The notes under the pieces: generated by a model
What the model was told of the DNA's origin: nothing
Seen by the model: the letters and a program-made list of their open reading frames with translations, nothing else
The model's database searches: none
Program-made: the position numbers and the translations under genes
In this document: one piece after another, positions 26,370-35,001 of the stretch
Layout: the number at the start of each line of letters is the position of its first letter
How positions within the stretch are numbered: the stretch's first letter is position 1
NCBI GenBank assembly: GCA_949741915.1
Contig: CATJOM010000071.1
Span: 1-41,495 of the forward strand
DNA from: an uncultured Candidatus Melainabacteria bacterium
GTDB taxonomy: Bacteria; Cyanobacteriota; Vampirovibrionia; Gastranaerophilales; Gastranaerophilaceae
Reading direction: 5' to 3'
DNA length: 41,495 nucleotides

Positions 26370-28361
26370 ATGACTATTAAAAAATTCGTATTAACTGCAA
26401 CTGCCGTAGCAACAGTTTTTGCATTTACAGTGCCTGTTAGCTTTGCGGCATGTTCTACAGGTGCAGGCTGCCCTATAGAATCTGTACAAAAAGTAAATCC
26501 AAGTACAGCAACATGCACAAAATGTAAATCTACAATGGATGCTTGCAAATGCAAGAAAAAGACTCTTTTCAATTTTTGGAAAAAAAACAAATGCAACCCA
26601 TGCGAAACGGGAGCAGCAGCCCCATGCGACCCTTGCAAAGTGAAGAAAAATGATTGTGGCTGCACAAAGGCAAAACCAAAATGCGATAAATGTTCTACAG
26701 GTGTAGGCTCAAATTGTTTAAACCAGAGAACGCACTCAAATATGCAGGTTTATGCATACCCTGGTGCAATTTACTCTCCTGCAAACGTTGCTGTAACAGG
26801 TGAACCAAACAACAATTCATCAATTACAGATCAAACAATCGCTGAAATTCCAGTAATCCCTGGTGTGCGTTTATCAGATGATTGTATAACAGGTGCAGCA
26901 GCTCCTATTATTGATCCTGCTTTATTGCCTCCAAAGGAAGATTGCTGTCCGGGTGCTGATGTGCAGTCACCAAATTCTATGCAGGCGATTTACAAAGAAA
27001 TGGAAAAATGCGACACCTGCTCAAAAAATGACTGTGGATGTCCTACAGGCGGCGCAAGCCACTTGGGAAGCCAAAGCTATCCCGATGTTCCAGACAGATA
27101 CTGGGCTTCTGGTGATATCAACCGTTTAACAGACCAGTGTGTTGTTGTAGGATATCCTGATGACTTATTTAGACCAAACAGAAATGTAACAAGAGCAGAA
27201 ATGGCTTCCATGGTTGTAAAAGGCTTTAACCTTGAATCTACAGCTATGACTCAAGCTGGCAACTTTAATGATGTTCCATATAGCCATTGGGCTCATGATT
27301 TTATCAATAAAGGTGTAAGCGCCGATATGCTTGCTGGCCATTCAAGCGACAAATATTTCCCAAATAATCACATTACAAGGGCTGAAGCTTTAACAATAAT
27401 GTCAAAAGGCCTGAAATGTCCTATGGACAACTGTAAAGCTGAAGAAATTCTTGCTAAATACAGAGACGGTAATCAGGTTCCAAACTGGGCAAGGGAATGC
27501 GTAGCAAAGGCAATTGATGTTGGTGCACTTAAAGATTCAAAATACTCTGATTTAATCAGACCAAATGAAAATGCAACAAGAGCTGAAATTGCTTCTATGC
27601 TTCAAAATACAAGAATTGCAGGCGGTTATGATAAAAATGCAACTGAAATGACAGCGATGGGTCCTGCAAAGACAACTTATGTTGAAAAGGAAACCCCTGT
27701 ATGCATTCCAACCCTTGAACTTTCAATGAAAGATCAGGTAAATGCTAAAAATGCTAACGTTGGTGAACAGTTTGCAGCTGAAACAATCCATGAAATCACT
27801 GTTAATGGTGTAACATACCCTGCAGGAAGCCGCGTAAATGGTAAGATTACAGAAGTAATTAGACCATCAAAATGCAACCCTGGTGCTATCAAGCTTTCAT
27901 TCACTGAGATTGTTGGCTGTGATGGATGCAAACAAATCCTTCCAAAACAGGTTTTAACCGCTAAGGTTGAAAAATGTAAAGATGTTAACCCTGTTGTAAG
28001 ACTTATCCAGATGCCATTTACATTCGTAGGCTCTACCCTAGGTCTAGCAGGACGTACAGTTGGCGGTGCTGCAATTGGCTTAAGTAATGCCGTTGAAGGT
28101 TTGTTTGACCAGGTTGGTACAGGTACCGGTGAAATTCTTTCAGGTCAGTTTAAAGCTGGCGGCAGAAGCTATATCGATGGTATCAAGACAACCGTTAAAG
28201 CTCCTGTGGATATCGTAAGAACTGCAGCTGTTGGTACAGCAGGCTTATTTAACAATACTGTTGATGAAATTGCATACGTTGTAGACGGTGCTGGCAACAG
28301 AATTACAAGAGTTAACCCGAAAGACAAAATGACTATCGCTTTTGGTAACTATGGTAAATAA
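26370..28361 (+). CDS. exported Cys-rich protein with three S-layer homology domains
   Basis: This 663-residue envelope protein has a Sec signal peptide (cleavage near SFA-A at 26-27). Residues about 28-225 hold 22 cysteines, many as C-x-x-C or C-x-C (CTKCKS, CNPCET, CDPCK, DCGC, CDKC). Three SLH domains follow, near 238-285 (YPDVPDRYWASGDI ... VTRAEMASM), 299-347 (FNDVPYSHWA ... ITRAEALTIM) and 365-411 (ATRAEIASM), which would bind peptidoglycan or its polymers. The C-terminal 240 residues contain a small beta domain and Gly/Ala-rich helices rather than the usual porin barrel. GGAGG precedes the ATG closely. The preceding hairpin and a clean terminator make it a single-gene unit, probably abundant. 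The metal- or disulfide-related role of the Cys region is a guess. Confidence 0.85.
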   Translation: MTIKKFVLTATAVATVFAFTVPVSFAACSTGAGCPIESVQKVNPSTATCTKCKSTMDACKCKKKTLFNFWKKNKCNPCETGAAAPCDPCKVKKNDCGCTKAKPKCDKCSTGVGSNCLNQRTHSNMQVYAYPGAIYSPANVAVTGEPNNNSSITDQTIAEIPVIPGVRLSDDCITGAAAPIIDPALLPPKEDCCPGADVQSPNSMQAIYKEMEKCDTCSKNDCGCPTGGASHLGSQSYPDVPDRYWASGDINRLTDQCVVVGYPDDLFRPNRNVTRAEMASMVVKGFNLESTAMTQAGNFNDVPYSHWAHDFINKGVSADMLAGHSSDKYFPNNHITRAEALTIMSKGLKCPMDNCKAEEILAKYRDGNQVPNWARECVAKAIDVGALKDSKYSDLIRPNENATRAEIASMLQNTRIAGGYDKNATEMTAMGPAKTTYVEKETPVCIPTLELSMKDQVNAKNANVGEQFAAETIHEITVNGVTYPAGSRVNGKITEVIRPSKCNPGAIKLSFTEIVGCDGCKQILPKQVLTAKVEKCKDVNPVVRLIQMPFTFVGSTLGLAGRTVGGAAIGLSNAVEGLFDQVGTGTGEILSGQFKAGGRSYIDGIKTTVKAPVDIVRTAAVGTAGLFNNTVDEIAYVVDGAGNRITRVNPKDKMTIAFGNYGK

Positions 28362-28422
28362 GTGCTAATTGATGAGTGGAAAATAAAAGCCAAAGATAAC
28401 AACCCACAATATCAATAATAAT

Positions 28423-28458
28423 AAAAGACCGAACTGTTTTTATGGTTTGGTCTTTTTT
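28423..28458 (+). terminator. rho-independent terminator of the SLH gene
   Basis: A 12-bp stem, AAAAGACCGAAC / GTTTGGTCTTTT (one G-U pair), has a 10-nt loop and a run of T's on the plus strand, 62 bp past the stop. On the minus strand it ends in A/T pairs and could also serve the GNAT gene poorly. Confidence 0.88.
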
Positions 28459-28530
28459 CAATATTGATTATATTTTGAAAAGTTTTATATGAAAAACAAA
28501 TTTGTGTTTGCTTCTCTATGCAGTTTTTTG

Positions 28531-28992
28531 CTAACCTTGCACTTCTTGTAGTTTTTTTCTTAGATAAATCATATCCACAAGATGAACGCCGCCGTCATAT
28601 ATCGGATGGTTATAATTATCTGTAAAAAAGTTTTTAATTCTATGCGAAAAAACAAAACCGCATTTTTTATAGAAATTAATTGTAAAAGGGCTGTCGCCTG
28701 TACCTACCTGTAGTATTGCATATCGATGTTTATATTTTTCGGCAATAAATTCTATCATCTTTTTTCCATATCCTTGTCTTTGACAATTTGGCGTGATTGC
28801 AAGGTTTTTGATTTCAAGTATGCCATTCCCCTCGTCTGTAACAATGCACTCACCCTTAACCTCTCCATTATCAAGCAACACATGCATTATTCCTCTTTCA
28901 AGGTACAGGTCTATCATGTTTTCCTGCTCGTCTGCTAATAGTAGCAATGAGAGAAATTGTTTTTTATTTTTTGAAATTTTTTTTATTTCCAT
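28531..28992 (-). CDS. GNAT-family N-acetyltransferase
   Basis: This 153-residue protein has the GNAT acetyl-CoA fold: GILEIKNLAITPNCQRQGYGKKM (beta4 then the pyrophosphate-binding R/Q-x-x-G-x-G loop), then YAILQVGTGDSPFTINFYKKCGF, the typical C-terminal beta5/alpha4 block. The wording and the GIMHVLLDNGEV and GGVHLVDMIYLRK segments resemble the YvbK group of Bacillus. The acceptor (small molecule or protein) is unknown. It is monocistronic, transcribed away from the following long gap. Confidence 0.87.
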   Translation of the reverse strand: MEIKKISKNKKQFLSLLLLADEQENMIDLYLERGIMHVLLDNGEVKGECIVTDEGNGILEIKNLAITPNCQRQGYGKKMIEFIAEKYKHRYAILQVGTGDSPFTINFYKKCGFVFSHRIKNFFTDNYNHPIYDGGVHLVDMIYLRKKLQEVQG

Positions 28993-29369
28993 ATTTTTCT
29001 CCCATTTCTTAATTGTGTTTCAATGCTTATAGTAAATCGCAAGGCAACAGTATGGTCAAGAGGGTTTCTAATGTGCATATGACAAACAAGTGTTTATAGC
29101 TAGGCAATTAATAACGTTGTGGAAACTCCGATAACAACTGTGCCTCAATTATAATGAGCTTGTATATTTAAACCTGTCTAAAGGATTAAGAAGTTAACAC
29201 ATAATTTTGTATCTGCCACTTAAGTATTTTTATTATTAAATGAGTATGATAAAGTTTGGAATTAAAATAAAATTGTGAAAAGGGAAATGTAATATTGTAT
29301 ATAACTATCTTTATTAATAATTCATTACATAATTGACTTTTTTAAATAATTTTTTTATGCTGATAAATA
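28993..29369. other. 377-bp A/T-rich gap with no clear gene
   Basis: The gap holds the GNAT promoter (minus) and the promoter of the 93-residue ORF (plus). I saw no hairpin with a U-run, no tRNA signature and only trivially short frames such as a 12-codon ATG frame near 29240. Several TATA-like words occur around 29180-29340, but no paired -35 could be chosen. Confidence 0.4.
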
Positions 29370-29651
29370 ATGAACAAACGTTGGTATGATGCGGATCCTG
29401 TTGTAACAAATGCCATTAAACTGATTCAAAATGCTGATGCCAGTAAAAGAAAGTTGATGGTAAATTTTATAATACGTGAAGCAAAAAATATTGGCATAGA
29501 GCTAGAAGAAGGCAAGTTTGATTGCTTCTGGCACAGAAGGCAGGATGAAAATGACGATTATCTGGTTGCCCTTGAATACTTTAAAGCCTTGGAAGATGAG
29601 GCGAAGCGCGAGCTGGCATTCAAAATGATTGCAGCATTCAAGAATACTTAA
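29370..29651 (+). CDS. 93-residue conserved-looking protein of unknown function
   Basis: This 93-residue cytoplasmic helical protein begins MNKRWYDADPVVTNAIKLIQ. The RWYD-x-[DN]-P start followed by a helical region is a pattern I recall from small uncharacterised proteins of Firmicutes-like genomes. There is no membrane segment or catalytic motif, and the ribosome site is weak. It lies 78 bp before the compact SpoIID gene and could share its transcript. Coding is likely from composition; function is unassigned. Confidence 0.65.
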   Translation: MNKRWYDADPVVTNAIKLIQNADASKRKLMVNFIIREAKNIGIELEEGKFDCFWHRRQDENDDYLVALEYFKALEDEAKRELAFKMIAAFKNT

Positions 29652-29729
29652 ACACCCTTTGCTATGCCACAACCATAAATACTGCATTTGTTTGATGACT
29701 ATATTACAAGGTCTTAATAAAATTTAAAT

Positions 29730-30608
29730 ATGAAAAAGTATTGCATCACATTTTTAATTACAATTTTAACCTTATTGTTTAACATAGCGCCAAGCCATGC
29801 CATTAAAATAGGTCTGGATGAAAATATTAAACAAACATATGTGGGTACATCAAAGGCTGGCCAAATTCTTGATGGCAGAAGCAAGAAACCGCTTTATTAT
29901 ACTAAGGCCCTTGTTCCATATACCATTAAGGCGCATAATAATATTCTTGTAATTAAAATCAACGGCAAATATTATAATCTTGGTACAAATTTTGTAATTA
30001 TTCAAAACAAAGAGCCTAAAGGTTTTCTTGCAACAAATAAGAAATGGTACAGAGGGGATATTATCATTTACAACTACAATAAAAAACTTATAGTTGTAAA
30101 TAATGTGCCCCTGGAAGAATATTTAATGGGTGTTGTGCCCTCTGAAATGCCTCCGGCATGGAATATTGAGGCTCACAAAGCTCAGGCAATTGCCGCAAGA
30201 AGCTATGCCATTGCAAACCTTGGCAAAAGAAAATCAATGGGATATGACCTTAAAGATACCCCGCAAGACCAGACATACGGTGGTGCCAGCAGTGAAACAA
30301 GGCAGACTACAAGGGCTGTTTTGGAAACAAAAGGAATAGTTTTAACACATGACAGAAAAATTATTCCTGCATACTACCATGCTTCATCTGGCGGAAAAAC
30401 AGTAGGCTCAGGCGCCGTTTGGGCGAAGGATTTGCCTTACATAAAGTCAGTTCCTGGGTATGATGATGGCATTAGAAAAAACGGGCATGGCGTCGGGATG
30501 AGCCAACATGGTGCTAATAACCTTGCAAATAAAGGCTATAACGCATATCAGATACTCAATTACTTTTATAAAAATATAAAATTTTCAGTAACAAAGAATG
30601 AATATTAA
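29730..30608 (+). CDS. compact SpoIID/LytB-domain protein
   Basis: This 292-residue exported SpoIID-family protein has a signal peptide (hydrophobic 5-20, PSHA cleavage near 24). It shows the catalytic segment GVVPSEMPPAWNIEAHKAQA with Glu139, then AIAARSYAIANLGK, DQTYGGASSET, the HASSGGKT segment and GHGVGMSQHGANN near 252-264, followed by ILNYFYKNIKF. All core motifs are present without the long insertion seen in the protein at 15934, so this is the minimal form. It should act on glycan strands in the periplasm or in wall remodelling; organisms of this kind do not sporulate as far as the window shows. It ends in a good terminator. Confidence 0.87.
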   Translation: MKKYCITFLITILTLLFNIAPSHAIKIGLDENIKQTYVGTSKAGQILDGRSKKPLYYTKALVPYTIKAHNNILVIKINGKYYNLGTNFVIIQNKEPKGFLATNKKWYRGDIIIYNYNKKLIVVNNVPLEEYLMGVVPSEMPPAWNIEAHKAQAIAARSYAIANLGKRKSMGYDLKDTPQDQTYGGASSETRQTTRAVLETKGIVLTHDRKIIPAYYHASSGGKTVGSGAVWAKDLPYIKSVPGYDDGIRKNGHGVGMSQHGANNLANKGYNAYQILNYFYKNIKFSVTKNEY

Positions 30609-30612
30609 AATT

Positions 30613-30638
30613 AAATCCCTGTTTTGCCAGGGATTTTT
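30613..30638 (+). terminator. rho-independent terminator after the compact SpoIID gene
   Basis: AAATCCCTG (30613-30621) and CAGGGATTT (30628-30636) form a 9-bp stem with a 6-nt loop and trailing T's, 4 bp past the stop codon. Confidence 0.88.
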
Positions 30639-30829
30639 AGTTGTTGGGTATTTTTAAACTGTTTATTTTAACTACGCAATAAACTTGCGTATAATGCCAG
30701 TTTTTTCATTTTTTATTCTCTAAATGACTTGCAAAAAGCGGTTTTTCAATGTAGAATTGTGTAAAATCCTTGCAAATAAAGGATTAATGGATATAATAGT
30801 AGGAGTAAAATAAAGAAAGGGGTTCAGAA

Positions 30830-31102
30830 ATGAACAAAGAAGAATTAGTAAAAGAAGTTTCACAAGCAGCAAAATTATCACAAAAACAAACAACCGATGT
30901 TATAGCAGCACTTTTAGATACAATTGAAAAAACCGTTTCTAAAGGTAAAAAAGTAACATTGGTTGGTTTTGGTACTTTTGAAGCTAGAAAACGCGCTGCA
31001 AGAACAGGCAGAAACCCTCAAACTGGTAAAGAAATTAAAATTGCTGCAAAAACTGTTCCTGCATTCTCTGCTGGTAAAAAATTCAAAGAACTTGTAAAAT
31101 AA
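30830..31102 (+). CDS. hup: HU-family DNA-binding protein
   Basis: This 90-residue nucleoid protein binds and bends DNA as a dimer. Length and sequence are standard for HU: MNKEELVKEVSQAAKLSQKQ, the GKKVTLVGFGTFEARKRAAR arm start, TGRNPQTGKEIKI with the conserved Pro that intercalates, and AKTVPAFSAGKKFKELVK. GAAAGGGG precedes the ATG. It is a single-gene unit ended by the terminator at 31189. Lys-rich codon use (AAA-heavy) fits a highly expressed gene in this genome. Confidence 0.95.
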   Translation: MNKEELVKEVSQAAKLSQKQTTDVIAALLDTIEKTVSKGKKVTLVGFGTFEARKRAARTGRNPQTGKEIKIAAKTVPAFSAGKKFKELVK

Positions 31103-31188
31103 CTTAATCTAGGTTTTCGTTTTGAGTACTATTAATAGTTAATTATTTAATTTGCGGTATTCAAAATGTAAAATTGAAAGCATAGTTT

Positions 31189-31218
31189 AACCAGCTTGTA
31201 AATTACAAGCTGGTTTTT
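31189..31218 (+). terminator. rho-independent terminator between hup and infC
   Basis: AACCAGCTTGTA and TACAAGCTGGTT (12-bp perfect stem, 3-nt loop; 31189-31215) are followed by T's. It ends the HU transcript; given its position 80 bp before the infC start it could also act as a leader attenuator. Confidence 0.88.
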
Positions 31219-31285
31219 AAATTTCAAACGAGCAAATATGTACATTTTAAGCGCTTTATGATAAAATTGGCAAGTAGACAATAAA

Positions 31286-31302
31286 AAGGAGATACAACAA
31301 TT
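31286..31302 (+). promoter_or_regulatory. ribosome site and AUU start of infC
   Basis: AAGGAG (31286-31291) is followed after 8 nt by ATT at 31300. A TAA at 31282-31284 closes the frame upstream and there is no in-frame ATG, GTG or TTG between it and ATG 31363, so ATT is the only start that gives a normal IF-3 N-terminus. Confidence 0.88.
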
Positions 31303-31833
31303 AATAAAAACGATTACAAGGCCAAAGAACTGGTCAATGAAAAAATCAGAGCAAGAGAGGTAATGCTTATTGATAACGAGGGTGTAAACCATGGTGCGGT
31401 TGCCACACAAAAGGCCCTCGAAATGGCAAGAGAAAAAGATTTAGATTTAGTTGTTGTATCCCCAAACCAGGCCCCGCCTGTTGCAAAGATTTTAGACTGG
31501 GGCAAATATAAATATGAAACAGAAAAACGTGCTAAAGAGGCGCGCAAAAAACAACACACTGTTGATATTAAAGAAGTAAAGATGCGCTATAAAATAGATA
31601 CCCATGACTATGAAGTCAGGCTTAAGAGTGCAAAGAAATTTATAACCCAGGGAAATAAGGTAAAAGTGGTTGTAATGCTTAGAGGGCGTGAAATGCAGCA
31701 CAATAAGCTTGCAATAGAATTGGCTAATAAATTTTTAGCTGATATAAACGAAGATTCTATCCTCGTTGAAAAAAAACCATCGCTTGAAGGTAGAAACGTA
31801 GTAATGGTGCTCGCCCCGCAAAGTTCAAAGTAA
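31300..31833 (+). CDS. infC: translation initiation factor IF-3, AUU start
   Basis: IF-3 binds the 30S subunit and checks start-codon/initiator-tRNA pairing. Starting at ATT 31300 the product has 177 residues, the normal size: (M)INKNDYKAKELVNEKIRARE, VMLIDNEGVNHGAVATQKAL (N-domain), DLVVVSPNQAPPVAKILDWG, the basic linker RAKEARKKQHTVD, then the C-domain IKEVKMRYKIDTHDYEVR and VKVVVMLRGREMQH. Beginning at the first ATG (31363) would remove 21 residues including the conserved NEKIRARE block. AUU starts of infC are known in enterics, where they let IF-3 repress its own translation. Unlike the common infC-rpmI-rplT order, no L35 or L20 gene follows; the next gene is on the other strand. Confidence 0.93.
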   Translation: MNKNDYKAKELVNEKIRAREVMLIDNEGVNHGAVATQKALEMAREKDLDLVVVSPNQAPPVAKILDWGKYKYETEKRAKEARKKQHTVDIKEVKMRYKIDTHDYEVRLKSAKKFITQGNKVKVVVMLRGREMQHNKLAIELANKFLADINEDSILVEKKPSLEGRNVVMVLAPQSSK

Positions 31834-31872
31834 ATTTTGCATAAGTTTAAAAATTGAATTAATGATACACTA

Positions 31873-33594
31873 TTAAACTATTGCGCAATCTATTGTATCA
31901 AAATATTTACATAATTCTTCATACGTGCAAATAGTTTCATTTAATGTGTTGTGCGGATTTCTTACAAGAAATCTCCTTTCACCTTCTATGTCTATTGGTC
32001 GCACAGCATACATGTGCTGTTCTATAATTGCAATTTTCTTGTCTGCAATTTTATTGTGATTAAGGCAAGTAAAAACATATTTTAAAGGATTTTTATCAAA
32101 TAGCTTGTCTTTGGCATCTTCTATGTGACTTCTTGCGGGTTTGGTAAGTCCTAATACTTCAAATACCTCTTCTCCTTTCCCGCCAGTATTATAATGAAAA
32201 CGGTATGCATATGTATCATCAAAAATATCAACCAAAATTTTTTGTGGCAAGGTTTCTCTGACATAAAGTGTTTCATGTGCACCAGGCTTTAATCCATTCA
32301 GATATCTTTTAAGAATAAGGCATTCATACTTGGAGCTATCATCTTCTTTGTTATTAAGCTCTAAAATTTTATTTAATATTTGCTTATAGGATAATTTAAA
32401 AGCAGTAAAAAGGCTTGTAGTGTCATACATTGGTTCACCCGATTCAAAAAATGAGCGGAAATATTCAAGTTCTTCTATCGTGTATGTGTCTAAACCAAGT
32501 GGTGGCATATTAGATGTTAAAATGGAATTTGCTTCCTTTAATTCCTTATTGTATTTTTCCTTGTCGCAAATAAGATGTGGACGTACATTTTCAGCATCTA
32601 TATAAATTCCCGCTTTTGCGTTATTAAGCAATTTACCATAATGTTCATATCGCTTCTTTGTTTCAATATCCATCAAATGTTTTCTATGCTCTTCATAAAG
32701 CGTCTCAATAGCCCTCATTCCTTCTGGCGTAAAAGCAGCAAGCCCCTTATCGACTTTTGTTTGGATTTTGCTGGATATATTTCTTATAATGGTTTTATTT
32801 GGCTCTTTTTGAATAGCTTGTCCGTTTTTAAATTTAAACCCACCTAAAGCAGTATCCACTGTTCCGTCATTATTTTCTCTAAACATTTCATAAAGAATGT
32901 GTCGCGCATTCGGGTTTTGCTGAATGCTATCAAGTGCCGAAAGGAGATAACAGTCGCCAACTTTTGTAGATTGCTGTGTTATAAATCTTTCAACCGGTGG
33001 AAACAGCTCCAGAAAAGTATCTGTGGTAATAAATAGTTCTTTTATTGTTCCGTCAGGTAATTTTGTTGATATGTTTTTATTCCCTTCAATTTGGCAAACA
33101 TCCCCGATTTCAATGCCATTAGCCGCTTCGTCAATGTTTTTGAATTTTGGAACAAAAACTTCTTTTACATCTTTACTATCTGCATAAGCTTCAAATAGCT
33201 TATCTAAATCTGCTGCAACGTTTCTATTTATTTGACTGGTTGGAGGATATAATACATAAGGGCTTAATTTTTTATCTTTTATTAAATCTAATATCATCTC
33301 GGTATAACTTGCATCCGGGCCACCTTCACTAATTTTTGCAATAATGTAATCTGTATTTTTCCTGATTCCATTAGGGGTTGCTCTTCCGCATGTCATAAAA
33401 CATTCATGCAAATCCTTAATCCTATCCTTTGAATAATCATATAAGGATTGTATATTATTCCTGTCAAGGTCGTCCGGCACGCTGTCACTTGTTGTTTTAT
33501 TATTCAAAATACTGTTTGTAGTATAGGGGTTAGAATATTTTGAATTTATATATTTGCCACTGAAATTTAATGTATTTAAATTTAATATATTCAT
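31873..33594 (-). CDS. calpain-like cysteine protease, paralogue 1
   Basis: This 573-residue protein carries the calpain (family C2) triad: Cys215 in KVGDCYLLSALDSIQQNP (calpain: QG-x-LGDCWFLAAL), His527 in EQHMYAVRPIDIEG (calpain: GHAYSV) and Asn546 in FLVRNPHN (calpain: LRNPWG). The spacing from Cys to His is about 310 residues against about 160 in animal calpains, owing to an inserted helical region near 280-440. The N-terminus has a short N/S/K-rich tail with LNFSGKY and no Sec signal. It is about half identical in conserved blocks with the gene at 35002-36774, and both flank a YibE/F gene. It lacks recognisable EF-hands. Activity is likely but the substrate is unknown; it could be a secreted or injected protease. 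Confidence 0.75.
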   Translation of the reverse strand: MNILNLNTLNFSGKYINSKYSNPYTTNSILNNKTTSDSVPDDLDRNNIQSLYDYSKDRIKDLHECFMTCGRATPNGIRKNTDYIIAKISEGGPDASYTEMILDLIKDKKLSPYVLYPPTSQINRNVAADLDKLFEAYADSKDVKEVFVPKFKNIDEAANGIEIGDVCQIEGNKNISTKLPDGTIKELFITTDTFLELFPPVERFITQQSTKVGDCYLLSALDSIQQNPNARHILYEMFRENNDGTVDTALGGFKFKNGQAIQKEPNKTIIRNISSKIQTKVDKGLAAFTPEGMRAIETLYEEHRKHLMDIETKKRYEHYGKLLNNAKAGIYIDAENVRPHLICDKEKYNKELKEANSILTSNMPPLGLDTYTIEELEYFRSFFESGEPMYDTTSLFTAFKLSYKQILNKILELNNKEDDSSKYECLILKRYLNGLKPGAHETLYVRETLPQKILVDIFDDTYAYRFHYNTGGKGEEVFEVLGLTKPARSHIEDAKDKLFDKNPLKYVFTCLNHNKIADKKIAIIEQHMYAVRPIDIEGERRFLVRNPHNTLNETICTYEELCKYFDTIDCAIV

Positions 33595-33740
33595 AGCTAT
33601 ACAAGTTTCATAATTAAAAAATATTGCTATTTTGTTAATTTTTATTAAGTTGTTTCAAGACAACATTAAAATCGTAATTTCGGCTGCCATTGCAAATGCA
33701 AACGAAAAACTGAAGTAATATTTTTAAAAATCAAGCAAAA

Positions 33741-34895
33741 TTATTCTGTGACTTCTTCCTTTTTCTGCCGCCTCTTAATTAAATAAGCGCTCATAATCGC
33801 AGTCAAAGGAACGCAGGCTAAAAGCGAAATACTTCCAACAAGTGCCGATAATACTTCTCCTGCCACATTATTCAAATTAAAAAACTTCCCAGCATCAATA
33901 TTTGAAGATAATAAAACAAGTGGCATAGAGTTTCCAAGATACACAAGAATCAGTGTATTTGACATTGTGCCTATAATATCGCGCCCCACATTCATTCCAG
34001 ATTTGAATAATTCCATAACAGAAAGATTTTTATCTGTAATATGAATTTCATTAATCGTACTTGCTATTGAAATTGCAACATCCATCAATGCGCCAAGTGC
34101 CGCTATAATCATTGATGCAGCAAAAATCCCTGTGAAGCTTAAATCAGGCCTTTGGGTATATAAAAATACACTCTCTTCTCCCATAAAGCCTGTTAAATGC
34201 CCCATCTTTATAGAAACCAAGGCAAGTATGCCTGCAAAAATAAGGCTTAAAACCGTCCCTAGCACTGCAGCATGGCTTTTCTGGCTAAACCCTGATACAA
34301 GATACATTGTAGCAGCAGTCGACAATACAGAGATAATAATGGCCGCAATAACAGGTGAAAGATTCATCAAAATCAACGGCACAAAAAGAACAAATACCAA
34401 AATCACGGTTATAATTATTGATAACAGACTTAAAAATCCTTTTTTTCTTCCAATTGCAGTCAAAAATGCTATAAAAAGAAAGGCATAAAGATAAATTGTG
34501 CCCGCCCTTCTGACGTCTGTTATATAAACCTCAACCTCATCAAGGCTTGAAGGTTTTGGGCTTTTTGATTCTAGGACAAGCAATACCCTGTCGCCCTCTT
34601 TTAAAAACACTTCATACACAGGGTTGCCTGTGAGCATATTATTTGTAACCTTCTGTCTGCCTTTAAATTCACCGGATGTTATTTTTACGGTCACAATCTG
34701 TTTTGAAATATTCTCAGGATTATCAGTCTTTTCTGTATAATCATAATCTATATTTTTGACAATTCCATCAGCCGAAATTGTATATGTATCAAAATTTTCA
34801 GCCTCTTCATTTGCAAAAGCTTTATGCGTAGCATCAGTGAGGCTTCCAATCAAAAATAATAAAAATATTGTAAATATTGTTAAAAACTTTTTCAT
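33741..34895 (-). CDS. YibE/F-family multi-pass membrane protein
   Basis: This 384-residue protein has a signal peptide or first helix (about 5-22, followed by KAFANEE), an extracytoplasmic beta-rich domain to about residue 125 (TVKITSGEFKGRQKVTNNML, LKEGDRVLLVLE), and then about eight transmembrane helices. The helices contain the family landmarks FLTAIGRKKGFLSLLSII, VSGFSQKSHAAVLGT, ALGALMDVAISIASTINEI and SNTLILVYLGNSMPL. The function of YibE/F proteins is not established. It lies between the two calpain-like genes on the same strand, 106 bp after the upstream one and 146 bp before the next. Whether it serves them is not shown. Confidence 0.85.
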   Translation of the reverse strand: MKKFLTIFTIFLLFLIGSLTDATHKAFANEEAENFDTYTISADGIVKNIDYDYTEKTDNPENISKQIVTVKITSGEFKGRQKVTNNMLTGNPVYEVFLKEGDRVLLVLESKSPKPSSLDEVEVYITDVRRAGTIYLYAFLFIAFLTAIGRKKGFLSLLSIIITVILVFVLFVPLILMNLSPVIAAIIISVLSTAATMYLVSGFSQKSHAAVLGTVLSLIFAGILALVSIKMGHLTGFMGEESVFLYTQRPDLSFTGIFAASMIIAALGALMDVAISIASTINEIHITDKNLSVMELFKSGMNVGRDIIGTMSNTLILVYLGNSMPLVLLSSNIDAGKFFNLNNVAGEVLSALVGSISLLACVPLTAIMSAYLIKRRQKKEEVTE

Positions 34896-35001
34896 ATCAA
34901 TATTTTAGCGCTAAAAAGAATTTTGACATAAAGATAAATAAGCACACTGCATATGTTTTATTATATACAAGGTTTTTTATGCAGGTTTTGGTGCAGAATA
35001 T

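Noticed and set aside
15934-30608. SpoIID proteins as evidence of sporulation
   Set aside because: SpoIID-domain proteins also occur in non-sporulating lineages, and no other sporulation gene is in the window.
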